DNA of 64,000 nucleotides from Bacillota bacterium (GTDB lineage Bacteria; Bacillota; Sulfobacillia; RBS10-35; Bu92). The translations under genes and the position numbers were made by a program. Location: the NCBI GenBank assembly GCA_014896375.1, contig JADBKN010000015.1, positions 62,001 to 126,000 of the forward strand. Direction: 5' to 3'. The notes beneath the pieces are model-generated. The model made no database searches, had not been told where the DNA came from, and saw only the letters and a list, made by a program, of their open reading frames with translations. This document shows positions 57,486 through 64,000 of the stretch, one piece after another (positions within the stretch are counted from its first letter, which is position 1; each line of letters opens with the position of its first letter).

Positions 57486-60326
57486 ATGCCGGATCCCACC
57501 CCGTCCCGCCGCCTGGCGCTGGTCGACGGCCACAGTCTCCTGCACCGCGCGTACTACGCGCTGCCGCCGCTGACGAACGCCGCCGGCCAGCCCACGAACG
57601 CCCTCTACGGTTTTCTCAGCATGCTGTTCCGCCTTCTTGAGGACGAGCGGCCGAGCCACCTGGCCGTGGCGCTCGACCTCCCGGGCGGCACCTTCCGCGA
57701 CGAGCTGTTCGAGGCGTACAAGGGCCACCGCCCGCCGATGCCGGACGACCTCCGCAGCCAGGAGGCGCTGCTCAAGGAATGTCTCGCCGTCCTGCGCATC
57801 CCCGTGCTGGCCGCGCCCGGCTTCGAGGCGGACGACGTCATTGGCACGGCGGCGCGCGCGGCGGTCGAGGCGGGCTTTGACGTGCTCATCGTCACCGGCG
57901 ACCGCGACGCGTTCCAGCTCGTCGGCCCGCATGTCGAGGTGCGGATGACGCGCCGCGGCATCACGGAGATGGAACGCGTAGACGAGGCCGCCGTGCGCGA
58001 GCGCTACGGCCTCCTTCCTGAACAGCTCGTCGACGTGAAAGCGCTCATGGGCGACGCGTCCGACAACATCCCCGGCGTGCCCGGCATCGGGGAGAAGACG
58101 GCCGTGCGCCTCGTGCAGCAGTTCCACGATCTCGAAGGCGTGCTCGCGCACGCGGAGGAGGCGGGCGGACCCAAGCTGCGCCAGGCGCTGCGCGAGTACG
58201 CGGACCAGGCGCGCCTCTCAAAGCGGCTCGCCACGATCGCGCAGGATGCGCCCCTCGATGCGTCCTTCGACGACCTGCGCGTGCGGCTGGCACCGGTCGC
58301 GGCCGTGAGGCCCTTCTTCCTGGACATGGATTTCCGTTCGCTGCTGCGGCGCTATCCGGCCGTGTGCCGGGCCGTGGGCGTTGATCCCGGCGAGGCGGAC
58401 GGCGGCGCCTGCGGCGAGGGCGCGGACGCCGGCGCGCACGGCGAGGGTGCGGAAGGCGAAGGTGCAGGCGGCGGGGGCGTGCACGGCGAGGGCGCAGGCG
58501 GCGGGGCGGAGCCCGGAGTTGCGGCGCGGGAGCCCGCGGCCGGAGCCGCGCCGTCCGCGGCCGCGCCGGCGGCCGCCGCCGCCCACGCCGGTCCGGCATC
58601 CGTCGATGTGCGCCTCCTGCCGGACGCGGCTGCCTGGGAGGACGTCCTCGCGTCGCTGGGCCGTGCGGGCCGCGTGGCCCTCGCCTTCGTCCCCGCGCCG
58701 CGCGGGACGCGCCCGCTGCCGCCGGCGTGGCTGGCGGCCGGCGCCGGCCCGGAGGGACCCGTATGGGTGGGACCGTGCGGCGCGGGCACGCTGCACGCCC
58801 TGGGCCGCCTGCAGGGCGCGCTCGCCGGCCACGGCGTCAAGCCGCTCCTCACGGCCGCGGCGTACGCCGGAGCCGCCCTCCCGCAGGTGGCCTTCGATGC
58901 CGAGCTCGCCGCCTACCTCCTCGACCCCGGCCGCTCCACGTACCCGCTGGAGGACCTCGCCCGCCACCGGCTGGGGGAGGAACTGCCGCCGCTCGCGCCG
59001 GAGGGCGAGCCGGCGGTCTGGGCGGCGGCGCTCGCGCGCCGCGCGTTGGCCGCCGCACGGCTGGAGGCGCCGCTGCGCGCGGAGCTGCAGGCGATGGAGC
59101 TGGAGGCGTTGTGGGAGACCGTCGAGCTACCCCTCATGCCGGTCCTTGCGCGCATGGAGGCGGCCGGCATCTGCGTCGACCGCGCGGCGCTCGAGGAGCT
59201 CGGCCGCGTGTTCAAGGCGCGCATCGCCGAGCTGGAAGGCGAGATCTACGAGCTGGCGGGCGGGCCGTTCAACATCAACTCGACGCAGCAGCTGGGCGCG
59301 ATCCTCTTTGAGCGGCTGGGTCTTGCGCCGCTCCGCAAGACGAAGACAGGCTACTCCACGGACGCGGAGACGCTGGAGGCGCTCGCGGCCGAGCACCCCC
59401 TGCCGGCGAAGGTGCTGGAGTACCGCGGCCTCGTGAAGCTGCAGAGCACGTACGTGGAGGGTCTGGCGGCGCAGATCGACGAGGCCACGGGCCGCATCCA
59501 CACCACCCTTGCGCAGACCGTGGCGGCGACGGGGCGGCTGTCGAGCGTCGACCCGAACCTGCAGAACATCCCCGTGCGCGAGGAGCTGGGCCGCCAGCTG
59601 CGCCGGGCGTTCGTCGCCCCGCCCGGCCACCTGCTCCTGGCTGTGGACTATTCGCAGATCGAGCTGCGGCTGCTCGCCCACTTCTCGGAGGACGAGGGCC
59701 TCCTGGCCGCCTTCCGCGACGCGGCCGACATCCATCGCCAGACGGCGGCCGAGGTCTTCGGCGTGGCGCCGGAGGACGTGACGCCGGAGATGCGCAGCGC
59801 CGCGAAGGCGGTGAACTTCGGCATCGTCTACGGCATCAGCGACTTCGGCCTCAGCCGCAACCTCGGCATCCCGCGCGAGGCCGCGCACGAGTTCATCCAG
59901 CGCTACTTCGAGCGCTACCCGGGCGTCAAGCGCTACCTCGAGTCCACGGTGCAGCGGGCGCGCGAGACGGGCTACGTGCGCACGCTCTTCGGCCGCATCC
60001 GCCACCTGCCGGAGATCCATTCGCGCAACTTCGCGCGCCGCCAGTACGCGGAGCGCACCGCCATGAACACGCCGCTGCAGGGGACGGCGGCCGATCTCAT
60101 CAAGATCGCGATGCTGCGCGCGGACCGCGCCCTGAGGGAGCGCGGCCTGCGCGCGCGCATGGTGCTGCAGGTGCACGACGAGCTGATCTTCGAGGTGCCG
60201 GAAGAGGAGTTGGCGGCGGCGCGCGAGCTGGCGCTGGGCGCGCTCGCGGGCGCCGCGGAGCTGCGCGTGCCGCTCGTGGCCGAGGCGAAGTGCGGGCCGA
60301 ACTGGTACGCCATGCGCCCGATCTAG
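57486..60326 (+). CDS. polA: DNA polymerase I with long low-complexity linker
   Basis: A 946-aa repair and Okazaki-fragment polymerase. The 5'-nuclease (residues 1-290) has ADD, TGDRDAF and GDASDNIPGVPGIGEKTA. Residues about 300-375 are an unusual Gly/Glu/Ala-rich insert. The 3'-5' exonuclease region lacks the catalytic acidic motif (VAFDAELAAYLLDP), as in other Firmicutes PolA. Polymerase motifs: DYSQIELRLLAH, RSAAKAVNFGIVYG and VHDELIFEVP. ATG at 57486, 9 bases after tatA. mutM follows. Confidence 0.97.
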   Translation: MPDPTPSRRLALVDGHSLLHRAYYALPPLTNAAGQPTNALYGFLSMLFRLLEDERPSHLAVALDLPGGTFRDELFEAYKGHRPPMPDDLRSQEALLKECLAVLRIPVLAAPGFEADDVIGTAARAAVEAGFDVLIVTGDRDAFQLVGPHVEVRMTRRGITEMERVDEAAVRERYGLLPEQLVDVKALMGDASDNIPGVPGIGEKTAVRLVQQFHDLEGVLAHAEEAGGPKLRQALREYADQARLSKRLATIAQDAPLDASFDDLRVRLAPVAAVRPFFLDMDFRSLLRRYPAVCRAVGVDPGEADGGACGEGADAGAHGEGAEGEGAGGGGVHGEGAGGGAEPGVAAREPAAGAAPSAAAPAAAAAHAGPASVDVRLLPDAAAWEDVLASLGRAGRVALAFVPAPRGTRPLPPAWLAAGAGPEGPVWVGPCGAGTLHALGRLQGALAGHGVKPLLTAAAYAGAALPQVAFDAELAAYLLDPGRSTYPLEDLARHRLGEELPPLAPEGEPAVWAAALARRALAAARLEAPLRAELQAMELEALWETVELPLMPVLARMEAAGICVDRAALEELGRVFKARIAELEGEIYELAGGPFNINSTQQLGAILFERLGLAPLRKTKTGYSTDAETLEALAAEHPLPAKVLEYRGLVKLQSTYVEGLAAQIDEATGRIHTTLAQTVAATGRLSSVDPNLQNIPVREELGRQLRRAFVAPPGHLLLAVDYSQIELRLLAHFSEDEGLLAAFRDAADIHRQTAAEVFGVAPEDVTPEMRSAAKAVNFGIVYGISDFGLSRNLGIPREAAHEFIQRYFERYPGVKRYLESTVQRARETGYVRTLFGRIRHLPEIHSRNFARRQYAERTAMNTPLQGTAADLIKIAMLRADRALRERGLRARMVLQVHDELIFEVPEEELAAARELALGALAGAAELRVPLVAEAKCGPNWYAMRPI

Positions 60327-60373
60327 CCGCGGCCCTCGCACCGGGTGGCCCGGCACCGCCAGCGGAGGACGCC

Positions 60374-61309
60374 ATGCCTGAACTGCCTGAAGTGGAGACG
60401 GTGCGTCGCTCGCTCGCGCCCGTGGTGGAGGGGCGGCGCATCGCCGACCTCCACATCCTTGCCGCGCACGTCATCGAAGGCGAAGCGGACGCCTTCGCGC
60501 GCGCCGTGCGCGGCCGCCGCGTGCGGCGCCTGGAGCGGCGCGGAAAGTACCTTCTCTTTAGCCTGGAACCGCCGGCCACGCTGGCGTTTCACCTGCGGAT
60601 GACGGGGCGGCTGCTCTACCTCGCGCCCTCCGGCGGGGCGCCCCACGTGGAGCGCGGCGCGCCCGGCATCCACGCGCGGCGGGGACCGGCCCTTGCGCTC
60701 GGCTGGCGCGCGCCCTCGTGGCTCGAGAGCCTCGGGGAGGCGGCGTCGGCCGCCGGGCCTCCGCAGCACACCCACCTCGCGCTGCTCCTTGACGACGGCG
60801 CCGTCCTGATGTTCAACGACGTGCGCAAGTTCGGGCGCGTCGCATTCTGGTCGGAGGATCGCGCGGCGCCGCTGGCGCGTCTCGGTCCGGAGCCGCTGTC
60901 GCCGGATTTCACGGTCGCGCGGCTCGCGGAAGAGCTCGCCGGACGCAGGGCCCCCGTGAAGGCCGTGCTGCTCGACCAGCGCCGCGTGGCCGGCCTCGGC
61001 AACATCTACGCGGACGAGGCGCTGTGGCTCGCCGGCGTGCACCCGGCGCGGCCGGCGGCCTCCCTGGGGCGCGAGGAGGTCGCCCGCCTCCACCGCGCGG
61101 TGCGCCGCGTCCTGCGGGAGGCCATCGAGCACCGCGGCACCACCCTGCGGGACTACCGCGACGGCGCCGGGCGCGCCGGCGGCCACGCGCCGCACCTGCG
61201 CGTCTACGGCCGCGCGGGGCAGCCCTGCCGGCGGTGCGGCCGGACGCTTGAGAAGACGGTGGTCGCGGGTCGCGGCACCACCTTCTGTCCGGCCTGCCAA
61301 CCGGCGTAA
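60374..61309 (+). CDS. mutM: Formamidopyrimidine-DNA glycosylase
   Basis: A 311-aa base-excision repair enzyme removing oxidised guanine. It has the catalytic start PELPEVETVRR, the beta-hairpin lysine in RRGKYLLFSL, NDVRKFGR and the helix-two-turn-helix AGLGNIYADEALW. The C-terminal zinc finger is CRRCGRT...CPACQ. A ~40-residue insert near residue 95-135 makes it longer than the usual 275-290. ATG at 60374. It follows polA as in Bacillus. Confidence 0.96.
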   Translation: MPELPEVETVRRSLAPVVEGRRIADLHILAAHVIEGEADAFARAVRGRRVRRLERRGKYLLFSLEPPATLAFHLRMTGRLLYLAPSGGAPHVERGAPGIHARRGPALALGWRAPSWLESLGEAASAAGPPQHTHLALLLDDGAVLMFNDVRKFGRVAFWSEDRAAPLARLGPEPLSPDFTVARLAEELAGRRAPVKAVLLDQRRVAGLGNIYADEALWLAGVHPARPAASLGREEVARLHRAVRRVLREAIEHRGTTLRDYRDGAGRAGGHAPHLRVYGRAGQPCRRCGRTLEKTVVAGRGTTFCPACQPA

Positions 61310-61350
61310 CCGTTCTCCCCCGGCGCCCATACCGTGGCGGGGCGGGGGAG

Positions 61351-61959
61351 ATGCCATTGATCCTGTCGGCCGTCCTCATCGCGATCGCCGTGAGCCTCGA
61401 CGGCCTCGTCGTCGGCGCGGCGTACGGCGCTCAGCGCATCCGCCTGCACGCCGCCGGCTTCGGCATCATCGGCGCGACGTCCGCCGTCATCGTCGCCGTG
61501 GCGCAGGCGGCGGGCGGGCGCGTGGCCGCCTGGCTGCCGCCGGAGTGGGCCGGCCGCCTCGGCGGGCTCATGCTCATCGGCGTGGGCGTCACCTTTCTCT
61601 GGCAGCAGCGCGCTTCCCGCGCGGCGCCCGGCCGCGACGGCGTCGCGCGCGGCAGCCGCGTCGTGCAGATCTGGCGCGCCCCGGAGGCGGCGGACGCCGA
61701 CCGCTCCGGCACGATCGACCTGCGCGAGGCCTTGACGCTCGGCTTGGCGCTCTCGATGGACGCATTCGGGGCGGGGCTGGGCGCCGCCATCGGCGGCTGG
61801 GGCGGTACGCTCCTGCCGTGGTTCGTGGGACTCGCACAGATCACGTTCGTCGCCTGTGGGCGGTTCCTGGGGCGGCGGGCGCTCGCGCCCATCGCGGCGC
61901 GGCTCGGCGTACTGCCGGCGCTCCTGCTCATCGCCGTCGGCCTGGCGCGGCTCGCTTGA
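61351..61959 (+). CDS. ytaF: Sporulation membrane protein YtaF
   Basis: A 202-aa MntP/YtaF family protein with about six membrane helices in two halves. A loop between the halves has an EF-hand-like DADRSGTIDLREA, as in YtaF homologues, suggesting calcium binding. The polA-mutM-ytaF-coaE order is that of Bacillus, and YtaF belongs to sporulation-associated genes. ATG at 61351 with GGGGGAG. Confidence 0.9.
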   Translation: MPLILSAVLIAIAVSLDGLVVGAAYGAQRIRLHAAGFGIIGATSAVIVAVAQAAGGRVAAWLPPEWAGRLGGLMLIGVGVTFLWQQRASRAAPGRDGVARGSRVVQIWRAPEAADADRSGTIDLREALTLGLALSMDAFGAGLGAAIGGWGGTLLPWFVGLAQITFVACGRFLGRRALAPIAARLGVLPALLLIAVGLARLA

Positions 61960-62020
61960 GATCGACTGGCCGGCCGGCTCCCGGCTGTGCTACCCTTTTG
62001 CACGTTCGGAGGGCCGGCCG

Positions 62021-62626
62021 GTGTACCGCATCGGGTTGACGGGCGGCATCGCCAGCGGCAAGAGCACGGCGGCGGCGGCCCTGCGCGCGGCGGGTGCGCC
62101 GGTGGTCGACGCCGACGCCCTGGCGCGCGAGGTCGTCGAGCCGGGACGGCCCGCTTACGATGCCGTCGTGCGCGCCTTCGGGCCGTCCGTCCTCCTGCCC
62201 GACGGCCGGCTCGACCGCGCGGCCCTGGCGCGCATCGTGTTCCGGGACGAAGCCCGCCGCCGCGAGCTCGAGGCCATCGTCCACCCGGCCGTCGGGGCGG
62301 AGATCGAGGCCTGGCTGGCGCGGCAGGAGGCGGCCGGCGAGCGCGCCGCGGTGTTGGAGATCCCGCTCCTTTTCGAGAGCGGCTGGGACCGGCGCGTGCA
62401 CGAGTGCTGGGTCGTCGACGTCCCCCCTGAGATGCAGGTGGAGCGCCTCGTCCGGCGTGACGGGCTCACTCCGGAGGAGGCGCGCGCGCGCCTCGCGGCG
62501 CAGATGCCGCGGGAGGAACGGCTGCGCCGCGCCACGCGCGTGTTCCGCAACGACGGCGATGTCGAGGCGCTGAGGGCGGCGGTCGTCGCCGCGTGGCGCG
62601 AGGTCCTGGCGCGGGTGGGCGGATGA
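62021..62626 (+). CDS. coaE: Dephospho-CoA kinase
   Basis: A 201-aa kinase for the last step of coenzyme A synthesis. P-loop GGIASGKST, then DADALAREVV and IPLLFESGWD are classic CoaE motifs. GTG at 62021 follows CGGAGGG. Its stop overlaps the start of the next gene (ATGA). Confidence 0.96.
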   Translation: MYRIGLTGGIASGKSTAAAALRAAGAPVVDADALAREVVEPGRPAYDAVVRAFGPSVLLPDGRLDRAALARIVFRDEARRRELEAIVHPAVGAEIEAWLARQEAAGERAAVLEIPLLFESGWDRRVHECWVVDVPPEMQVERLVRRDGLTPEEARARLAAQMPREERLRRATRVFRNDGDVEALRAAVVAAWREVLARVGG

Positions 62627-63183
62627 GGCGGGGCGGGCGCGGTTGGGCATGGCTTTGGCTCGCCCTCCTGCTGGCGGGTGGGGCCCTCGCCCTGCGCGCG
62701 GCCGTCTACGCCGCCTACCCCTTCCCGTACCGCGGCATCATCGAGTCCGCGGCGCGCGAATACGGGTTCGACCCGCTCCTCCTCGCGGCCCTCATCCGCA
62801 CCGAATCGCGCTTCCGGCCGGGCGCCGTGAGCCCCCCCGGCGCGCGCGGGCTGATGCAGCTCATGCCGGACACGGCGCGGCAGCTGGCCGAGGAGGCGGG
62901 CTATGCCTCCTTCGATGACGACATGCTCTTCGACCCGCAGACGAACGTGCGCCTGGGGACGCGATATCTCGCCGAGCTGCGGGCGGCGTTCGGCGGCAAT
63001 CTGCCGGCCGCGCTCGCGGCGTACAACGGCGGGCGCCGCAACGTGAGCGCGTGGCTCGCGCGCGGCGTCTGGGACGGCACGTTCGAGCACGCGGACCGCG
63101 TGCCGTTTTCGGAGACGCGCCGCTTCCTGGAGCGCGTGCGGCGCGCGTACCGCGTCTACACGTGGCTCTACCGCGGCGATTGA
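62623..63183 (+). CDS. Lytic transglycosylase
   Basis: A 186-aa membrane-anchored peptidoglycan lyase of the SLT type. An N-terminal hydrophobic helix (residues 8-28) precedes the catalytic domain with ESRFRPGAVSPPGARGLMQLMP, where Glu of ESRF is the general acid, and AAYNGG. It overlaps coaE by 4 bases, the position it also has in other Firmicutes. Confidence 0.94.
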   Translation: MRRGGRGWAWLWLALLLAGGALALRAAVYAAYPFPYRGIIESAAREYGFDPLLLAALIRTESRFRPGAVSPPGARGLMQLMPDTARQLAEEAGYASFDDDMLFDPQTNVRLGTRYLAELRAAFGGNLPAALAAYNGGRRNVSAWLARGVWDGTFEHADRVPFSETRRFLERVRRAYRVYTWLYRGD

Positions 63184-63254
63184 CGCATCACCGCCGCGCG
63201 CAGCGCCGCTTGAGCGTTTTCGCGCCGTCCGCGCTACGGAGGCGGCGAGGCGAG

Positions 63255-63350
63255 CGTGTGGCGCGGCCGCGCGGCGGGTTTGAGGCGCGGCCACGCGGCG
63301 GGCGTGTGGCACGGCCGCGTGGCGCATGTGCGTTGCGCAGCCGGGCGGCG
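63255..63350 (+). repeat. Four imperfect 24-bp tandem repeats
   Basis: Units at 63255, 63279, 63303 and 63327, each built around GGCGCGGCC/GGCACGGCC-like cores followed by GCGGCG. The last unit is the most diverged. They lie upstream of tRNA-Leu(CAG). Confidence 0.7.
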
Positions 63351-63388
63351 CGTGGTATCATGATGAGCGCGCGAAAGCGAAGAGTTTT

Positions 63389-63476
63389 GCCGAAGTGGTG
63401 GAACTGGCAGACACGCGGTGTTCAGGGCGCCGTGAGCCTTGCGCTCGTGTGGGTTCAAATCCCACCTTCGGCACCA
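63389..63476 (+). tRNA. tRNA-Leu(CAG) with encoded CCA
   Basis: 88 bases. The acceptor GCCGAAG pairs with CTTCGGC, followed by A and CCA. The anticodon stem CGGTG/CGCCG carries loop TTCAGGG, giving CAG. It has the long variable arm and the T-arm GGTTCAAATCC. An extended -10 TGGTATCAT lies at 63353-63361, the same as before tRNA-Leu(CAA). Confidence 0.96.
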
Positions 63477-63570
63477 AAGAGTTTGAAAACCCTTGCTCTG
63501 AGCGGCTTTCCGGTTGACACCTCTCGGATGGGGAGCTGTCCGGGGGCCGAAGGGATGGGAGTCAAGAGGC

Positions 63571-63606
63571 AGCCGCCGGGTCAGATCGTGGCGAGTTCCG
63601 GCGGCT
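63571..63606 (+). other. Long-loop hairpin in the tRNA-GGDEF gap
   Basis: AGCCGCCGG / CCGGCGGCT are perfect 9-bp arms around an 18-base loop. The gap 63477-63729 otherwise holds no gene that I can support. The hairpin could belong to a structured RNA or end a transcript from the tRNA, but no T-run follows. Confidence 0.4.
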
Positions 63607-63729
63607 CCCTTCATGTTTGGGCCACCTCACGTCGCTCTGGCGTGGCCGGGCGCTGCGGTCGGGCGTCGCCCGTCCGCCACCGAGGCCGCCGCCTCCCGCT
63701 GGACCGGCAGGAGCCGGGCGTAGACAGGG

Positions 63730-64000
63730 CTAGGCCGTGCCGAAGTCGCCGTGGACCACGCGGTTCCGCTGGCGCTTGGCATCGTAGAGGCAGGCGTCGG
63801 CCTCCTCAAGGAGGTGGCGCAGGCTGTCGCCGGGCCGCGCCTCGGCCAGGCCGATGCTGACGGTCAGGCGGATGCCTTCCGGTACGGAGCGGAGGGGGAA
63901 GGGGGCCGACGCCACCCCGGCGCGGACGCGCTCGGCCACCTCGGCCGCCTGCCGGGCGTCCACGCCCGGCCAGACGATGAGGAACTCGTCGCCCCCGTAG
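63730..64000 (-). CDS. GGDEF diguanylate cyclase, C-terminal end (gene continues beyond window)
   Basis: The last ~90 residues of a GGDEF domain. The window edge reads YGGDEFLIVWPG, the active-site motif intact, followed by VSIGLAE and ADACLYDAKRQRNRV, the usual end of the fold. The gene starts beyond 64000. It makes cyclic di-GMP; the sensor domain is not visible. Confidence 0.9.
   Translation of the reverse strand, partial: YGGDEFLIVWPGVDARQAAEVAERVRAGVASAPFPLRSVPEGIRLTVSIGLAEARPGDSLRHLLEEADACLYDAKRQRNRVVHGDFGTA

Noticed and set aside
63184-63860. Long plus-strand frame through the repeats and tRNA-Leu(CAG)
   Set aside because: It crosses a tRNA gene and tandem repeats, so it cannot be a real protein.

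Overview
The window is chromosomal DNA of a very GC-rich bacterium (inference: a spore-forming, high-GC Firmicutes lineage) carrying one complete-looking siphovirus prophage. The evidence for the host is gene content and order. A FabL-type enoyl-ACP reductase is present, and polA-mutM-ytaF-coaE follow each other as in Bacillus, with YtaF a sporulation membrane protein. GTG and TTG starts and strong AGGAGG ribosome sites are common. No 16S rRNA is present, so the genus cannot be named.

Left chromosomal flank, 1-13095. This begins inside the E2 acyltransferase of a 2-oxoacid dehydrogenase, followed by lipA and lipB, which make and attach its lipoyl cofactor. Next come a DUF488 protein, a MoaB-like protein, convergent fabL, a zinc-ribbon membrane protein, an APH-fold kinase, pseudouridine-5'-phosphate glycosidase, an SDR, small unknown proteins, an intracellular-type subtilase, a polysaccharide deacetylase, an HtrA-like protein that has lost all three catalytic residues, and a lipoprotein.

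Prophage, 13096-53960. It sits in the 3' half of a tRNA-Leu(CAA) gene. Identical 65-bp cores lie exactly 40,800 bp apart, and GGGCAGACA repeats at both ends look like integrase arm sites. Order: integrase, ImmA-like protease, a membrane protein coupled to a CI-like repressor, a switch region with two dyads, Cro-like and other small regulators, many small (often Cys-rich) proteins, YqaJ nuclease plus RecT, replication organizer plus DnaB-like helicase, RusA, and an ArpU/sigma-like late regulator. A late promoter preceded by four TGAAC repeats follows. The structural module then runs: metallophosphoesterase, Vsr-like and HNH nucleases, small and large terminase (the large one interrupted by an apparent class 3 intein with a LAGLIDADG nuclease), portal-MuF fusion, prohead protease, capsid, connectors, two related tail-tube proteins, tail chaperone with a probable +1 frameshift, a lipoprotein moron on the other strand, tape measure, tail proteins (one broken), a glycine-rich tail tip, XhlA-like protein, endolysin and holin.

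Right chromosomal flank, 53961-64000. This has the rest of the tRNA-Leu(CAA), an L,D-transpeptidase, an ECF sigma factor with a membrane anti-sigma, tatA, polA, mutM, ytaF, coaE, a lytic transglycosylase, tRNA-Leu(CAG), and the end of a GGDEF protein.

Most novel-looking items: the WCT-type intein splitting the terminase Walker A motif within a cluster of three nuclease families; the 9-bp TGAAC array before the late promoter; the repressor-coupled membrane protein; and the catalytically dead HtrA with an apparently leaderless promoter.
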